DNA from: Dyadobacter pollutisoli
GTDB taxonomy: Bacteria; Bacteroidota; Bacteroidia; Cytophagales; Spirosomataceae
Assembly (NCBI RefSeq): GCF_026625565.1
Contig: NZ_CP112998.1
Coordinates: 2,296,501 to 2,360,500 of the forward strand
Reading direction: 5' to 3'
Length of the DNA: 64,000 bases
This document shows positions 34,309 to 42,811 of the stretch, in pieces (the first letter of the stretch is position 1; the number at the start of each line of letters is the position of its first letter). The notes beneath the pieces were generated by a model, which ran no database searches, was not told where the DNA came from, and saw only the letters and a list, made by a program, of their open reading frames with translations. The position numbers and the translations under genes are program-made.

Positions 34309-35343
34309 ATGAAAAAAACATCCCTAAAAGACATCGCAGAAAAAGCAGGCGTTTCTACGGCACTGGTATCGTATGTCCTCAACGGGAAGGAAAAAGAGAC
34401 CAGGGTTGGTGAGGCTATTGCTCATAAGATCAGAGAGATAGCGAAGGAAATGAACTACCAGCCGAATCATCTGGCCAAGAGCCTGAGAAGCGGGAAAACA
34501 CATACCATCGGGCTTATCATCGCGGATATTTCGAACCCGTTTTTTGCCAATATCGCGCGGGTTGTCGAAGACGAAGCAAAACGAAATGGATATACCGTCA
34601 TCATAGGAAGCTGTGATGAAAATGCTGACAAATCGTGGGACCTGCTGAATGTGCTCATCAACCGGCAGGTCGACGGTTTCATCATCGTTTCCTGCGAAGG
34701 TTCCGAAAACCAGATCCATTACCTGAAAGAAAGAAACATTCCATTTGTGCTGCTGGACCGGCATTTTCCCGATATCCAGACTGATTTTGTAGCCACCAAC
34801 AATTACAAGGCTTCTTACGATGCCGGTATCCATCTCATAAAAGGGGGGTATACCAATATAGCTTTAATGGCTTATAAATCAGATATGTACCATATGGAAG
34901 AACGTATTCGGGGGTACAAGCATGCGTTGCAGGACAAGCAGATCGAATTTCAGAACAGCTGGCTGAAAGAGGTACAGTTTGAAAGCATGGACCAGGAAGT
35001 AAAAACTGCTATTGACGAGATCCTTTCGCTGGATCACAAGGTGGAGGCACTCATTTTTGCAACCTACGGTCTGGCAATCAATGGTTTGAAATACGTCAAT
35101 GAGCTGCGCCTGAAAGTGCCTTCCGACCTGGCGATCGTCAGTTTTGGTCAGGCAGAGGTTTTCGATCTGTACTATTGTCCGATCACCTACATGCAGCAGC
35201 CCTTGGAAATGCTGGGCAAGACGGCGGTAGAATATTTGTTGAAAAAACTCAAAAACCCCGACGAAGGAATGAAGCAGATTTTAATGGAAGCCAAGCTGAT
35301 TGCAAGGGATTCGTCTTTCGCCAAATCGGCCTGGCTGAAATAA
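34309..35343 (+). CDS. LacI-family transcriptional regulator
   Basis: 344 residues. LacI helix-turn-helix ~5-30 (LKDIAEKAGVSTALVSYVLNG) and hinge NYQPNHLAKSLRSG, then a periplasmic-binding-like effector domain (THTIGLIIADISNPFFANIAR, VDGFIIVSC). Probably controls the surrounding sugar-acid genes through the TTAA-N-CG-N-TTAA boxes upstream of the island; the effector is likely a sugar acid or its 2-keto-3-deoxy derivative. Lies between the two dehydratase genes on the same strand. Confidence 0.92.
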   Translation: MKKTSLKDIAEKAGVSTALVSYVLNGKEKETRVGEAIAHKIREIAKEMNYQPNHLAKSLRSGKTHTIGLIIADISNPFFANIARVVEDEAKRNGYTVIIGSCDENADKSWDLLNVLINRQVDGFIIVSCEGSENQIHYLKERNIPFVLLDRHFPDIQTDFVATNNYKASYDAGIHLIKGGYTNIALMAYKSDMYHMEERIRGYKHALQDKQIEFQNSWLKEVQFESMDQEVKTAIDEILSLDHKVEALIFATYGLAINGLKYVNELRLKVPSDLAIVSFGQAEVFDLYYCPITYMQQPLEMLGKTAVEYLLKKLKNPDEGMKQILMEAKLIARDSSFAKSAWLK

Positions 35344-35430
35344 TTTTTGCCGACAATGCTTAATTAATGCACAGATGGTTGCAAGAGCCCAAGCAGCCAA
35401 TCAGTTTCTAAAAAAAGCAACCAAGACCAG

Positions 35431-35525
35431 AACAAATGCCCCGGAGGGGCAGCCTGTTTCTAGAAAAATAATAATGACACATTAACAACAACATGCCCCA
35501 GCGGGGCTACCTGTTTGTACAAAAC
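35431..35525. repeat. Pair of ATGCCCC...GGGGC intergenic repeats
   Basis: Two similar units: one at 35431-35469 (ATGCCCCGGAGGGGCAGCC then TGTTT) and one at 35487-35525 (ATGCCCCAGCGGGGCTACC then TGTTT). Each can form a short GCCCC/GGGGC hairpin. The second ends about 10 bp before the next gene start, so the repeat may shape that transcript's leader. Confidence 0.75.
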
Positions 35526-35535
35526 GACAAAAACG

Positions 35536-36777
35536 ATGCAAAGGAGAAATTTTATAAAATCGGCGATACTAGGCTCCACAGCCATTGCAGCAGGTTTCCC
35601 GCTGATCAAGGCGGAGGCGGCTTCTAAAATGAAGATCACCAAGATCCGCTACTATGCTGCCCCAGGTTATAACAAACCATTGTTTAACCAGGCACGTGGT
35701 ATCGTCGAGATCGAAACGGACGGTGGGATTATCGGGATAGGAGAGGGCGGCTCCAAAGACATGATCGAGCAATGTGCCCAGATGATGATCGGCGAAGATC
35801 CGTTTCGCATTGAGCACATCTGGCAAAACGTATACCGCGGCATGTTCTATCCGCCCGGTCGTGAGAAACTGCATGCCCTGGGCGCATTGGAAATGGCATT
35901 ATGGGATATTAAAGGCAAAGCATTGAATGTGCCGGTTTATGAGCTGCTGGGCGGTGCTACCCGCGATTATGTAGAATGTTATGCAACCGGTTTTCGGGCA
36001 TCGAAGGCCAAAACTGAGGAAGAAAGAGCGAGGGATTGCATTGAAGCCGGACTGAGAGCATATCGCATTGGACCAACCGGAGGCAATGGTGACGAACCGT
36101 TTGACTTTTATGATAATGTCAAAAAAACCATCGAATTCTGTAAGAGAATCGACACAGCTGTTGGCGGAGGCGGAAAGTGGGCCATTGACCTGCATACCCG
36201 CTTCGATCTGACCGACGGGTTGAAGATATGCACGGCACTCGAACCCCTGGAACCGTATTTCGTGGAAGACATTGTCCGCTCAGAGAACCCGGCCGTTTAC
36301 AAAACAATAAGGGCCATGACCAAAGTACCCATAGCAGTGGGGGAGCAGTTCGGAGATCGCTGGGATACCAACGAATTCATTGAAAACCGCTGGATTGACT
36401 ATACCCGGTTTACATTGCCAAACACGGGTGGTATCAGCGAGTTCAAGAAGATTGCGTCCATGTGCGAGACACATTATGTAGGCATGATCCCACATTTCAC
36501 GGGCCCGCTGTCGACAGCGACATTGGTACATGTACTGGGGTCCAGTAGTCCCGCACGGGCATTGATGGAACTGGGAGGCGGTGAACCGGAACGTCCGCCG
36601 TACTTTAATGAGGATTATATCAATTTCAAAAATGGCAAGCTGTATCTCAACGACGCACCGGGACTGGGAGTGAAATTCGATCCTAAGAAAGCAACGTTTG
36701 TGATGGAAGTGAAAGAGAAGACTAAGTTTCCTCATCCGATATTGAAAGCACCTGATGGCTCGATCCATAACTGGTGA
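35536..36777 (+). CDS. Enolase-superfamily dehydratase, galactonate dehydratase-like, with Tat-like leader
   Basis: 413 residues from MQRRNFIKSAILGSTAIAAG, a compact twin-arginine leader; a start at 35515 would fall inside the repeat. Capping domain ~35-150, then barrel with metal ligands in AIDLHTRFD, YFVEDIV and AVGEQFGDRWD. This fits the mandelate-racemase branch near galactonate dehydratase (DgoD). Product would be 2-keto-3-deoxygalactonate or a stereoisomer, which matches the dgoK relic and aldolase downstream. As with the ManD-like enzyme, the leader points to the periplasm. Confidence 0.85.
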   Translation: MQRRNFIKSAILGSTAIAAGFPLIKAEAASKMKITKIRYYAAPGYNKPLFNQARGIVEIETDGGIIGIGEGGSKDMIEQCAQMMIGEDPFRIEHIWQNVYRGMFYPPGREKLHALGALEMALWDIKGKALNVPVYELLGGATRDYVECYATGFRASKAKTEEERARDCIEAGLRAYRIGPTGGNGDEPFDFYDNVKKTIEFCKRIDTAVGGGGKWAIDLHTRFDLTDGLKICTALEPLEPYFVEDIVRSENPAVYKTIRAMTKVPIAVGEQFGDRWDTNEFIENRWIDYTRFTLPNTGGISEFKKIASMCETHYVGMIPHFTGPLSTATLVHVLGSSSPARALMELGGGEPERPPYFNEDYINFKNGKLYLNDAPGLGVKFDPKKATFVMEVKEKTKFPHPILKAPDGSIHNW

Positions 36778-36784
36778 AAAAGCG

Positions 36785-36822
36785 AGACTTGGCAAGTCTT
36801 GTAGACTTACCAAGTCTTTTTC
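36785..36822 (+). terminator. AGACTT-repeat hairpin, probable terminator
   Basis: AGACTTGGCAAGTCT (36785-36799) and AGACTTACCAAGTCT (36803-36817) pair almost fully across a 3-base loop and are followed by a T run. The same repeat unit recurs at 37255-37287 and 39420-39466. Confidence 0.7.
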
Positions 36823-36846
36823 ATTATACTCCTAAATCCTTATCAT

Positions 36847-37206
36847 ATGAAATCAAAACAATCCGGCGTTTCGCGAAGGAATGCGATTCAATCCGCACTG
36901 GGCATTGCTGCTACGAGTACATTGCTTTTATCCAAAGCCTCCTATGCCGCCGCTCCTGAGCCTTTTCGCGAGTACGGTAAAGTGAAGATCACCAAACGTG
37001 ATCCGGGACGTCCCGACAAAGGTCCTGCGAATGCATTCCTGGCGGATGTGTACCTGACGATGGCAGGCTGGTACATTGAGGGCAATATCGTGACATCCAG
37101 CATTTCGCTGCCGCAGGTCAGGATGCGCTATAAACCGATCACGAAGGCGAATTATTGGTTTCGGCTGCCTTACACGGATACTTCAATCAACCCGAATTTG
37201 AATTAA
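36847..37206 (+). CDS. Small Tat-leader protein of unknown function
   Basis: 119 residues. Leader GVSRRNAIQSALGIAATSTL to about residue 35 (SYAAA). The mature ~80 residues begin EYGKVKITKRDPGRPDKGP and end NYWFRLPYTDTSINPNLN; no family recognised. KVKITK resembles the first strand of enolase-superfamily proteins, so this could be an internally deleted relic of a third exported dehydratase, but that is a guess. Its stop directly abuts the PQQ dehydrogenase ATG (37207), suggesting joint translation and perhaps a role as accessory subunit. Confidence 0.5.
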   Translation: MKSKQSGVSRRNAIQSALGIAATSTLLLSKASYAAAPEPFREYGKVKITKRDPGRPDKGPANAFLADVYLTMAGWYIEGNIVTSSISLPQVRMRYKPITKANYWFRLPYTDTSINPNLN

Positions 37207-39408
37207 ATGAAATTTCTTCCATTTCTAATGCTGGCATTCCTGTTGTGCGGGCCAAGACTTGCCAAGTCTCCAAGACTTGGTAAGTCTGACGGCCCGGACC
37301 AGGACTGGCCGGTGTACGGCGGCAACAATGCCGGAAACCGGTATTCTTCTCTAAATCAAATCAACAAAGACAATGTAAAGAACCTGCGACTGGCCTGGAC
37401 TTTCGATACCGGTGAAAATAGCAATCCCGCAGAAAGAGGAATGGACATACAATGCCAGCCGATTATTGTCAATGGCATGATGTACGGTACCACACCGCGC
37501 CTGAAAGTATTCGCGCTAGAAGCTGCAACGGGTAAGGAACTCTGGAAATTTGACCCGTTTGAGGGAAAAAGGCCAAAGTTTCATCCGGTACGCGGTGTTA
37601 CTTACTGGTCGGAGGGAAATGATAAACGCATTCTGTTCACAGCAGGCGCCACTTTGTACGCAATCAATGCTGAGAATGGACAGTTGGTCAAAGATTTTGG
37701 TAAAAATGGTGAAGTTGATTTTCACGACGGCCTCGGCGATCAGGAAACTTACGGATATGACATTAATCAATTCAATATCCGAAATACTACGCCAGGGGTC
37801 GTTTTCAAAAATCTGTTCATTACCGGTTCGTCTGTGTCCGAGGGGGGCGATGCATTGCCTGGCCACATACGCGCTTTTGATGTGCGTACAGGAAAGGTAG
37901 TGTGGGTGTTCAGAACGATACCGTTGCCAGGGGAATACGGGTACAATACCTGGGCTAAGGATTCTTACAAAAAACTCGGTGGGGCCAATTGTTGGGCAGG
38001 AATGGTACTGGATGAAAATCGCGGAACCGTGTTTTTCGGAACCGGCTCACCCTCAGTGGATTTTTATGGTGGTGCAAGAAAGGGTGCCAATCTTTTTGCC
38101 AACTGCGTCATAGCACTCAATGCGCAAACCGGCAAGCGGATCTGGCATTTTCAGACGGTACACCACGATCTGTGGGACCGGGATATTCCTTGTCCGCCAA
38201 ATTTGATCACGGTAAAGCATAAAGGGAAAATGGTCGATGCGGTGGCGCAGGCTACCAAGGATGGTTACATTTTTGTGTTTGACCGTGATACCGGCAAACC
38301 GCTTTTTACGGTGAAAGAAGTACCCGCACCTGTGGCCGGAGCACTACCAGGGGAACAACCATGGCCTACGCAGCCCGTACCTTCAAAACCTGCACCTTTC
38401 GCCAACCAGACTTTGACAGAAGCCGACATTACTACCCGCACACCAGAGGCACACGCCTACGTACTGGACCGATTTACCAAAAGTAATAAAGGGCCGAAAA
38501 ACCAGCCTCCGAGCCGGGAAGGCAATTTGCTCTACGGCATAGGAGGCGGAGCGGAATGGGGCGGTACAGCGGCTGGTCCCGATGGTATTATGTATGTCAA
38601 TGGCAATAATATGCTTTGGTGGCTCAAAATGAGGGATGCAAGGGAAAAGGGCGATGGTCAGGTATTGTCAAGAGGAGCTGGTTTGTTTAATACTAATTGC
38701 GCCACCTGCCACGCCACGGATACCAAAAACGCTACTGCTTCTGCAAGCACGCAGGCTTACCCGGTTTTAAAGGATATTGGTAAAAAAATGAACCGCGGGC
38801 AAATTGGCGCATTGCTCGAAACCGGCCGTGGACGAATGCCTTCTTTTCAGCACATGGTGAAGGAAGACAGGGCGGCGATCATTAACTTTCTGCTGAATAT
38901 GGAAGCCAAACCTGCTCCCAATGACATTCACGCGCAGTCTCAGCAAGTAGCCGAAAAAAAGAACGCCAGTTTTCCTTTTGCGCCGCCATATGTTAACAAT
39001 GGTAATGTGCAGTTTCGCGATCAGGAGAACTATCCGGCGATCAAACCTCCCTGGGGTACATTGAACGCCGTCGACCTGAATACAGGGGAGTATCTCTGGA
39101 AGGTGACATTGGGCGAATATCCGGAAATGACCAAACAGGGAATTCCGTCGACAGGTACCGAAAATCACGGAGGGCCGATTGTAACTGCTGGCGGACTGCT
39201 GTTCATTGCGGCTACTTATGATGAAAAACTCCGTGCTTTTGACATTAAAACCGGGAAAGTAGTGTGGGAGTACAAGCTTCCCGCCGGAGGATTTGCGACA
39301 CCGGTGACTTATATGGTCAATGGAAAGCAATATATTGCCATTGCAGCGGGAGGAACACGATATGGATTGAAATCGGGGGGTACTTATATCGCATTTGCGT
39401 TGCCGTGA
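37207..39408 (+). CDS. PQQ-dependent dehydrogenase with embedded cytochrome c domain
   Basis: 733 residues. Signal peptide MKFLPFLMLAFLLCG, then a propeller of the quinoprotein glucose-dehydrogenase-like group (DQDWPVYGGNNAGNRYSSLNQIN in outline, W-motif blades GKELWKFD, GKRIWHF, GKVVWEYKLPAGG). A c-type heme domain is inserted at ~485-565 with CATCH at Cys498-His502 and a later GRGRMPSF Met ligand candidate. Oxidises an alcohol or aldose in the periplasm, passing electrons via its own heme. No PQQ synthesis genes are in the window. Residues 17-27 are encoded by two copies of the AGACTT repeat, an in-frame insertion just after the signal peptide. Confidence 0.9.
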   Translation: MKFLPFLMLAFLLCGPRLAKSPRLGKSDGPDQDWPVYGGNNAGNRYSSLNQINKDNVKNLRLAWTFDTGENSNPAERGMDIQCQPIIVNGMMYGTTPRLKVFALEAATGKELWKFDPFEGKRPKFHPVRGVTYWSEGNDKRILFTAGATLYAINAENGQLVKDFGKNGEVDFHDGLGDQETYGYDINQFNIRNTTPGVVFKNLFITGSSVSEGGDALPGHIRAFDVRTGKVVWVFRTIPLPGEYGYNTWAKDSYKKLGGANCWAGMVLDENRGTVFFGTGSPSVDFYGGARKGANLFANCVIALNAQTGKRIWHFQTVHHDLWDRDIPCPPNLITVKHKGKMVDAVAQATKDGYIFVFDRDTGKPLFTVKEVPAPVAGALPGEQPWPTQPVPSKPAPFANQTLTEADITTRTPEAHAYVLDRFTKSNKGPKNQPPSREGNLLYGIGGGAEWGGTAAGPDGIMYVNGNNMLWWLKMRDAREKGDGQVLSRGAGLFNTNCATCHATDTKNATASASTQAYPVLKDIGKKMNRGQIGALLETGRGRMPSFQHMVKEDRAAIINFLLNMEAKPAPNDIHAQSQQVAEKKNASFPFAPPYVNNGNVQFRDQENYPAIKPPWGTLNAVDLNTGEYLWKVTLGEYPEMTKQGIPSTGTENHGGPIVTAGGLLFIAATYDEKLRAFDIKTGKVVWEYKLPAGGFATPVTYMVNGKQYIAIAAGGTRYGLKSGGTYIAFALP
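37255..37287 (+). repeat. Two AGACTT repeat units inside the PQQ dehydrogenase gene
   Basis: AGACTTGCCAAGTCT at 37255-37269 and AGACTTGGTAAGTCT at 37273-37287. They encode part of RLAKSPRLGKSD between signal peptide and mature enzyme, keeping the frame open. Confidence 0.85.
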
Positions 39409-39419
39409 GAGACGTAACA

Positions 39420-39466
39420 AGACTTGGTAAGTCTGGGCGACCCCGTCTTGCAGACTTGGTAAGTCT
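39420..39466 (+). repeat. Two AGACTT repeat units after the PQQ dehydrogenase gene
   Basis: AGACTTGGTAAGTCT occurs at 39420-39434 and again at 39452-39466. Unlike 36785-36817 both are in the same orientation, so they form only small individual hairpins. Confidence 0.8.
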
Positions 39467-39487
39467 CTAGCCAAAAAACCTGACAAA

Positions 39488-39847
39488 ATGGAAAAATACT
39501 TGCTGTGCTGCAACTGGGTGAGGACGTCTTTCTGGTTGTGGTTGGTCAACAAGAAGGATCAGGAGTTAATAGGTTACGTATTTTTAGATAAAAGGCAAAA
39601 CGCCACGTTTGTGAGCGGGCTGCTGATCGGCTCGGAAATATGCCATCCGACAAGGGAAAACGATTCTCAATCGGTATTATGTTGCCAAAATAGCCTTTAC
39701 AGGTTATATAAAGTCGCGATTGAAACATTGAATCTACCCGGAAGGGCGTTAATCGTTCCCGCCGCGACGGTGGACAGGGCTGCAACAGCCGGGAAGATTA
39801 AAATATTTGAACATCAGAATTTAACATTGAACAAAACCAATTTATGA
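39488..39847 (+). pseudogene. dgoK: Internally deleted relic of 2-oxo-3-deoxygalactonate kinase (dgoK)
   Basis: A 119-codon open frame joins the two ends of a DgoK protein. Residues 1-40 (MEKYLLCCNWVRTSFWLWLV) match the kinase N-terminus, where the ATP-site motif should read DWGT/S-x-x-x-R; here Asp is Asn and the Arg is Trp. Residues ~42-119 match the C-terminus: SGLLIGSEICH corresponds to the SGLLIGAE motif, then LYKVAIETLNL and TAGKIKIF. About 180 central residues with the sugar and phosphate sites are missing. Its TGA still overlaps the aldolase ATG at 39844 (ATGA), as in an intact operon. Confidence 0.85.
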
Positions 39848-40482
39848 GTGAGCGTACATTTTCCCGTGAATTATTTGAAAAAGCACCGCTGGTCGGCATT
39901 ATCAGAAATGTGTCTCCCGACGATGTAAAACATATTTTGCCTATTTACCGCGAGGTGGGGCTTACTACGATTGAGATCACCATGAACACGCCAGGGGCAG
40001 CCGATATTATTCGTTATGCACTTGAAAATGAAGGTGAAGGGCTCAACATTGGTGCGGGAACGGTCTGTACCAAAGACGACCTGGAAATCGCGCTGAACGC
40101 TGGTGCGCAATTTATCGTCACACCCATTATCAATAAAAAAGTCATCAAATCTTGCGTCAAAAAGGGTATTCCTGTCTTTCCGGGTGCATTTACGCCAACT
40201 GAAATTTACAACGCGTGGACATTGGGAGCGACGATGGTCAAAATTTACCCGGCTACCTCACTGGGCCCTGAATATATCAAAGATCTGAAAGCACCGATGA
40301 GGCAGCTTAAATTGCTTCCTACCGGTGGCGTGGGGCTGGAAAATATGTCGGCTTTTTTGAAAGCAGGGGCGGATGGTCTCGGTATCGGCGGGCAGCTTTT
40401 TGATAAAAAATTGATTCATGACAAAAACTGGGACGGATTGCGGGAACACTTCCGGCAATTCGTACAAAAACTCTCCGTGTAA
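39844..40482 (+). CDS. KDPG/KDPGal aldolase (class I, 2-keto-3-deoxy-6-phospho-sugar-acid)
   Basis: 212 residues, full length. Catalytic Glu44 in IEITMNTP, the GAGTV phosphate-side loop, FPGAFTPTE and the Schiff-base Lys133 in MVKIYPA; phosphate binding by LLPTGGV. Splits 2-keto-3-deoxy-6-phosphogluconate or -galactonate into pyruvate and glyceraldehyde 3-phosphate, in the cytoplasm. Eda-type and DgoA-type cannot be told apart here; the dgoK relic just upstream favours DgoA. Start overlaps the relic's stop, end overlaps the transporter start. Confidence 0.92.
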   Translation: MSERTFSRELFEKAPLVGIIRNVSPDDVKHILPIYREVGLTTIEITMNTPGAADIIRYALENEGEGLNIGAGTVCTKDDLEIALNAGAQFIVTPIINKKVIKSCVKKGIPVFPGAFTPTEIYNAWTLGATMVKIYPATSLGPEYIKDLKAPMRQLKLLPTGGVGLENMSAFLKAGADGLGIGGQLFDKKLIHDKNWDGLREHFRQFVQKLSV

Positions 40483-41777
40483 TGGGTACTACCAAAAATT
40501 ATCGCTGGATCATTGTGGTCTTGCTTTTTACAGCTACGACCATTAATTACCTCGATAGGCAGATTATCGGCCTTCTGAAGCCCATTCTCGAAAAGGAATT
40601 TGTGTGGACAGAAACCGATTTTGCACGCATCGTGATGGCTTTCACGGCGGCTTATGCAATTGGTTTGCTGCTTTTCGGCTGGCTGATTGACAAGATCGGA
40701 ACTAAACTGGGCTACTCCATTACCATTGTGTTTTGGAGCATTGCGGGCATGTTGCATGCTGTGGCGCGCAGTGCGTTTGGTTTTGGTCTGGCGCGGGTCG
40801 GACTGGGGCTGGGCGAGGCTGGTAACTATCCGGCGGCCGTAAAAACGGTGGCGGAATGGTTTCCCAAAAAAGAACGTGCACTGGCGACCGGTCTTTTCAA
40901 CGCTGGAACCAGCATTGGCGTCGTTGTGGCTTTGCTGCTCGTACCCTGGATACTCAGTCATTATGGCTGGCAGGAAGTGTTTTGGATCACCGGGGCACTG
41001 GGGTTTGTCTGGCTGATTTTCTGGCTGATTTTTTATGACATTCCGGCCCAGCAGAAGCGGCTCAGCCGAGAAGAGCTGGATCACATTATCAGCGGACAAG
41101 AGCAGGACGAAAACGAAGCGGAAAAGCAGCCTGTACAATGGATTAAGCTTTTTACATTCCCGCAAACCTGGGCTTACATTACCGGGAAAGGCCTTATCGA
41201 CCCAATTTACTGGTTTTTCCTGTTCTGGCTGCCATCTTATTTTGCATCTACATTTAATCTGGATCTTAAAAAGCCAAGTCTGGAACTGATGCTGATTTAC
41301 ACTGCGACTACAGTGGGCAGCATTGGCGGAGGCTACCTGTCTTCGTGGCTGATCAAAAAAGGATGGCCGACATTGAAGGCACGGAAAACGGTTTTGCTGG
41401 CCTTTGCGTTTCTGGAATTATCGGTCATTATGATACAATTTGCGACAGGCGTATGGGTGGCAGTAGGGCTAATCAGTCTGGCAGTGGCACTGCACCAGGC
41501 ATGGGCGACCAATGTTTTTACATTACCTTCGGATTTGTTTCCAAAACAGGCTGTGAGTTCGGTAGTGGGTATTGGAGGCATGGCTGGTGCGGTAGGAGGC
41601 ATCCTTTTCCCGATCCTGATCGGCGATTTGTTGGATACCTACAAAGCGGCAGGTAACATTCAGGCTGGGTATAACATCATTTTCACGATCTGCGGCTGTA
41701 CCTATCTGGTGGCCTGGCTGATCATTCATTTGTTAACCAAGACGGCGAAGGTTGTGGAACTAGACGAGTTAAGATAA
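40482..41777 (+). CDS. MFS sugar-acid transporter (ExuT/DgoT-like, ACS family)
   Basis: 431 residues, twelve predicted helices. The N-terminal motif TTINYLDRQIIGLLKP and GLGEAGNYPAAVKTVAEWFPKKERA are characteristic of anion:cation symporters for hexuronates and aldonates. Imports sugar acids or 2-keto-3-deoxy acids with protons across the inner membrane. Its ATG shares one base with the aldolase stop (TAATG), so the two are coupled. Confidence 0.9.
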   Translation: MGTTKNYRWIIVVLLFTATTINYLDRQIIGLLKPILEKEFVWTETDFARIVMAFTAAYAIGLLLFGWLIDKIGTKLGYSITIVFWSIAGMLHAVARSAFGFGLARVGLGLGEAGNYPAAVKTVAEWFPKKERALATGLFNAGTSIGVVVALLLVPWILSHYGWQEVFWITGALGFVWLIFWLIFYDIPAQQKRLSREELDHIISGQEQDENEAEKQPVQWIKLFTFPQTWAYITGKGLIDPIYWFFLFWLPSYFASTFNLDLKKPSLELMLIYTATTVGSIGGGYLSSWLIKKGWPTLKARKTVLLAFAFLELSVIMIQFATGVWVAVGLISLAVALHQAWATNVFTLPSDLFPKQAVSSVVGIGGMAGAVGGILFPILIGDLLDTYKAAGNIQAGYNIIFTICGCTYLVAWLIIHLLTKTAKVVELDELR

Positions 41778-41807
41778 AAACCATTATTGACACCACATTT
41801 CATCAAT

Positions 41808-42260
41808 ATGATCAACATAATCCGAACTGATTCAGACAACAACGATTTCATTACACTAGTCAAATCCCTTGACGCCTATCTGGCCATCACCGACGGCGAG
41901 GATCACGCATTTTACTCCCAGTATAACAAGCTGGATAAGATCAGGCATGTCGTGATACTTTACGAAGACGGAACTCCCATTGGTTGCGGGGCAATCAAAG
42001 CTTATGGGCCGGATGCTATGGAAGTGAAACGAATGTATGTAGCTCCTGAGGGAAGGAATAGGGGTATTGCGTCCCAAATACTCACTGAACTGGAAAAGTG
42101 GGCAGCTGAATTAGGATATACGCGCTGCATTCTCGAAACCGGCAAAAGGCAAACCGAAGCAGTCGCACTTTATAAAAAGAACAACTATCAGGTTACCGCC
42201 AATTACGGCCAGTATGAAGGCGTGGAGAATAGTGTTTGTTTTGAAAAAGTGCTGAAATAA
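41808..42260 (+). CDS. GNAT-family N-acetyltransferase
   Basis: 150 residues from ATG at 41808; a TTG start at 41787 is less likely. GNAT core: GCGAIKAYGPDAMEVKRMYV, acetyl-CoA loop PEGRNRGIASQIL (R-x-x-G-I/A) and the C-terminal LETGKRQTEAVALYKKNNY. Transfers acetyl to an unidentified amine. About 30 bp after the transporter but unrelated in function. Confidence 0.88.
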   Translation: MINIIRTDSDNNDFITLVKSLDAYLAITDGEDHAFYSQYNKLDKIRHVVILYEDGTPIGCGAIKAYGPDAMEVKRMYVAPEGRNRGIASQILTELEKWAAELGYTRCILETGKRQTEAVALYKKNNYQVTANYGQYEGVENSVCFEKVLK

Positions 42261-42282
42261 GGTACCGGGGATATTACGCTGT

Positions 42283-42651
42283 TTATTTCTTTTTTATGGA
42301 GGTTACTTGTATGAATGGCGGTACTGCGACTAATGTTGGCCCCATGAAGCACGCGGATTTGAAATCGCCGCTAAGTATGTAATCACGGCTCAATATTTCG
42401 CCGATCTTTTCGCTTTTTTGCCAGCTCGAATCTATTTCACAGGCAGACGCCCAAATTTTGAAGGCAGTGTCTTTCGTATCGAACAATATAAAACCACCGT
42501 GGCCCAGGTAGCTTGCCTCTGCATTTTCCAAATGCTTGTAGGCATGTCCTTCACAACCACAGTCAGGTGCCGGATCTTTCCTGTTGCACGACAACGCAAA
42601 CGCTAGCGCCGTGATGGTTAAGTAGGGCAGGAGTTTGGAAAAAAGAGTCAT
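42283..42651 (-). CDS. Small cysteine-containing lipoprotein, unknown
   Basis: 122 residues, leader MTLFSKLLPYLTITALAFAL ending in lipobox ALSC (Cys22), then CGCEGHAYKHLENAEASYLG. Related small lipoproteins occur in Cytophagales, without known function. Convergent to the GNAT gene with a 22-bp gap. Confidence 0.65.
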   Translation of the reverse strand: MTLFSKLLPYLTITALAFALSCNRKDPAPDCGCEGHAYKHLENAEASYLGHGGFILFDTKDTAFKIWASACEIDSSWQKSEKIGEILSRDYILSGDFKSACFMGPTLVAVPPFIQVTSIKKK

Positions 42652-42811
42652 TGGTTTTATCTCTGATGGTTACATGAGCTAGGATGCTGTTGCCGAGGGA
42701 ATGGTTGGAATAGCTGAACTTCGATGCTAACAGCTTTTCAAAAATGTCTTGACAAAGTGCCACATTATAACGTGTATTAAATAGCTTTGCGTACCAAGCA
42801 TATCTAAATTA

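Noticed and set aside
38767..39552. 261-codon minus-strand frame over the end of the PQQ dehydrogenase and the dgoK relic
   Set aside because: Antisense to coding sequence with heme and propeller motifs; rich in Ser/Arg/Cys/His without family features.
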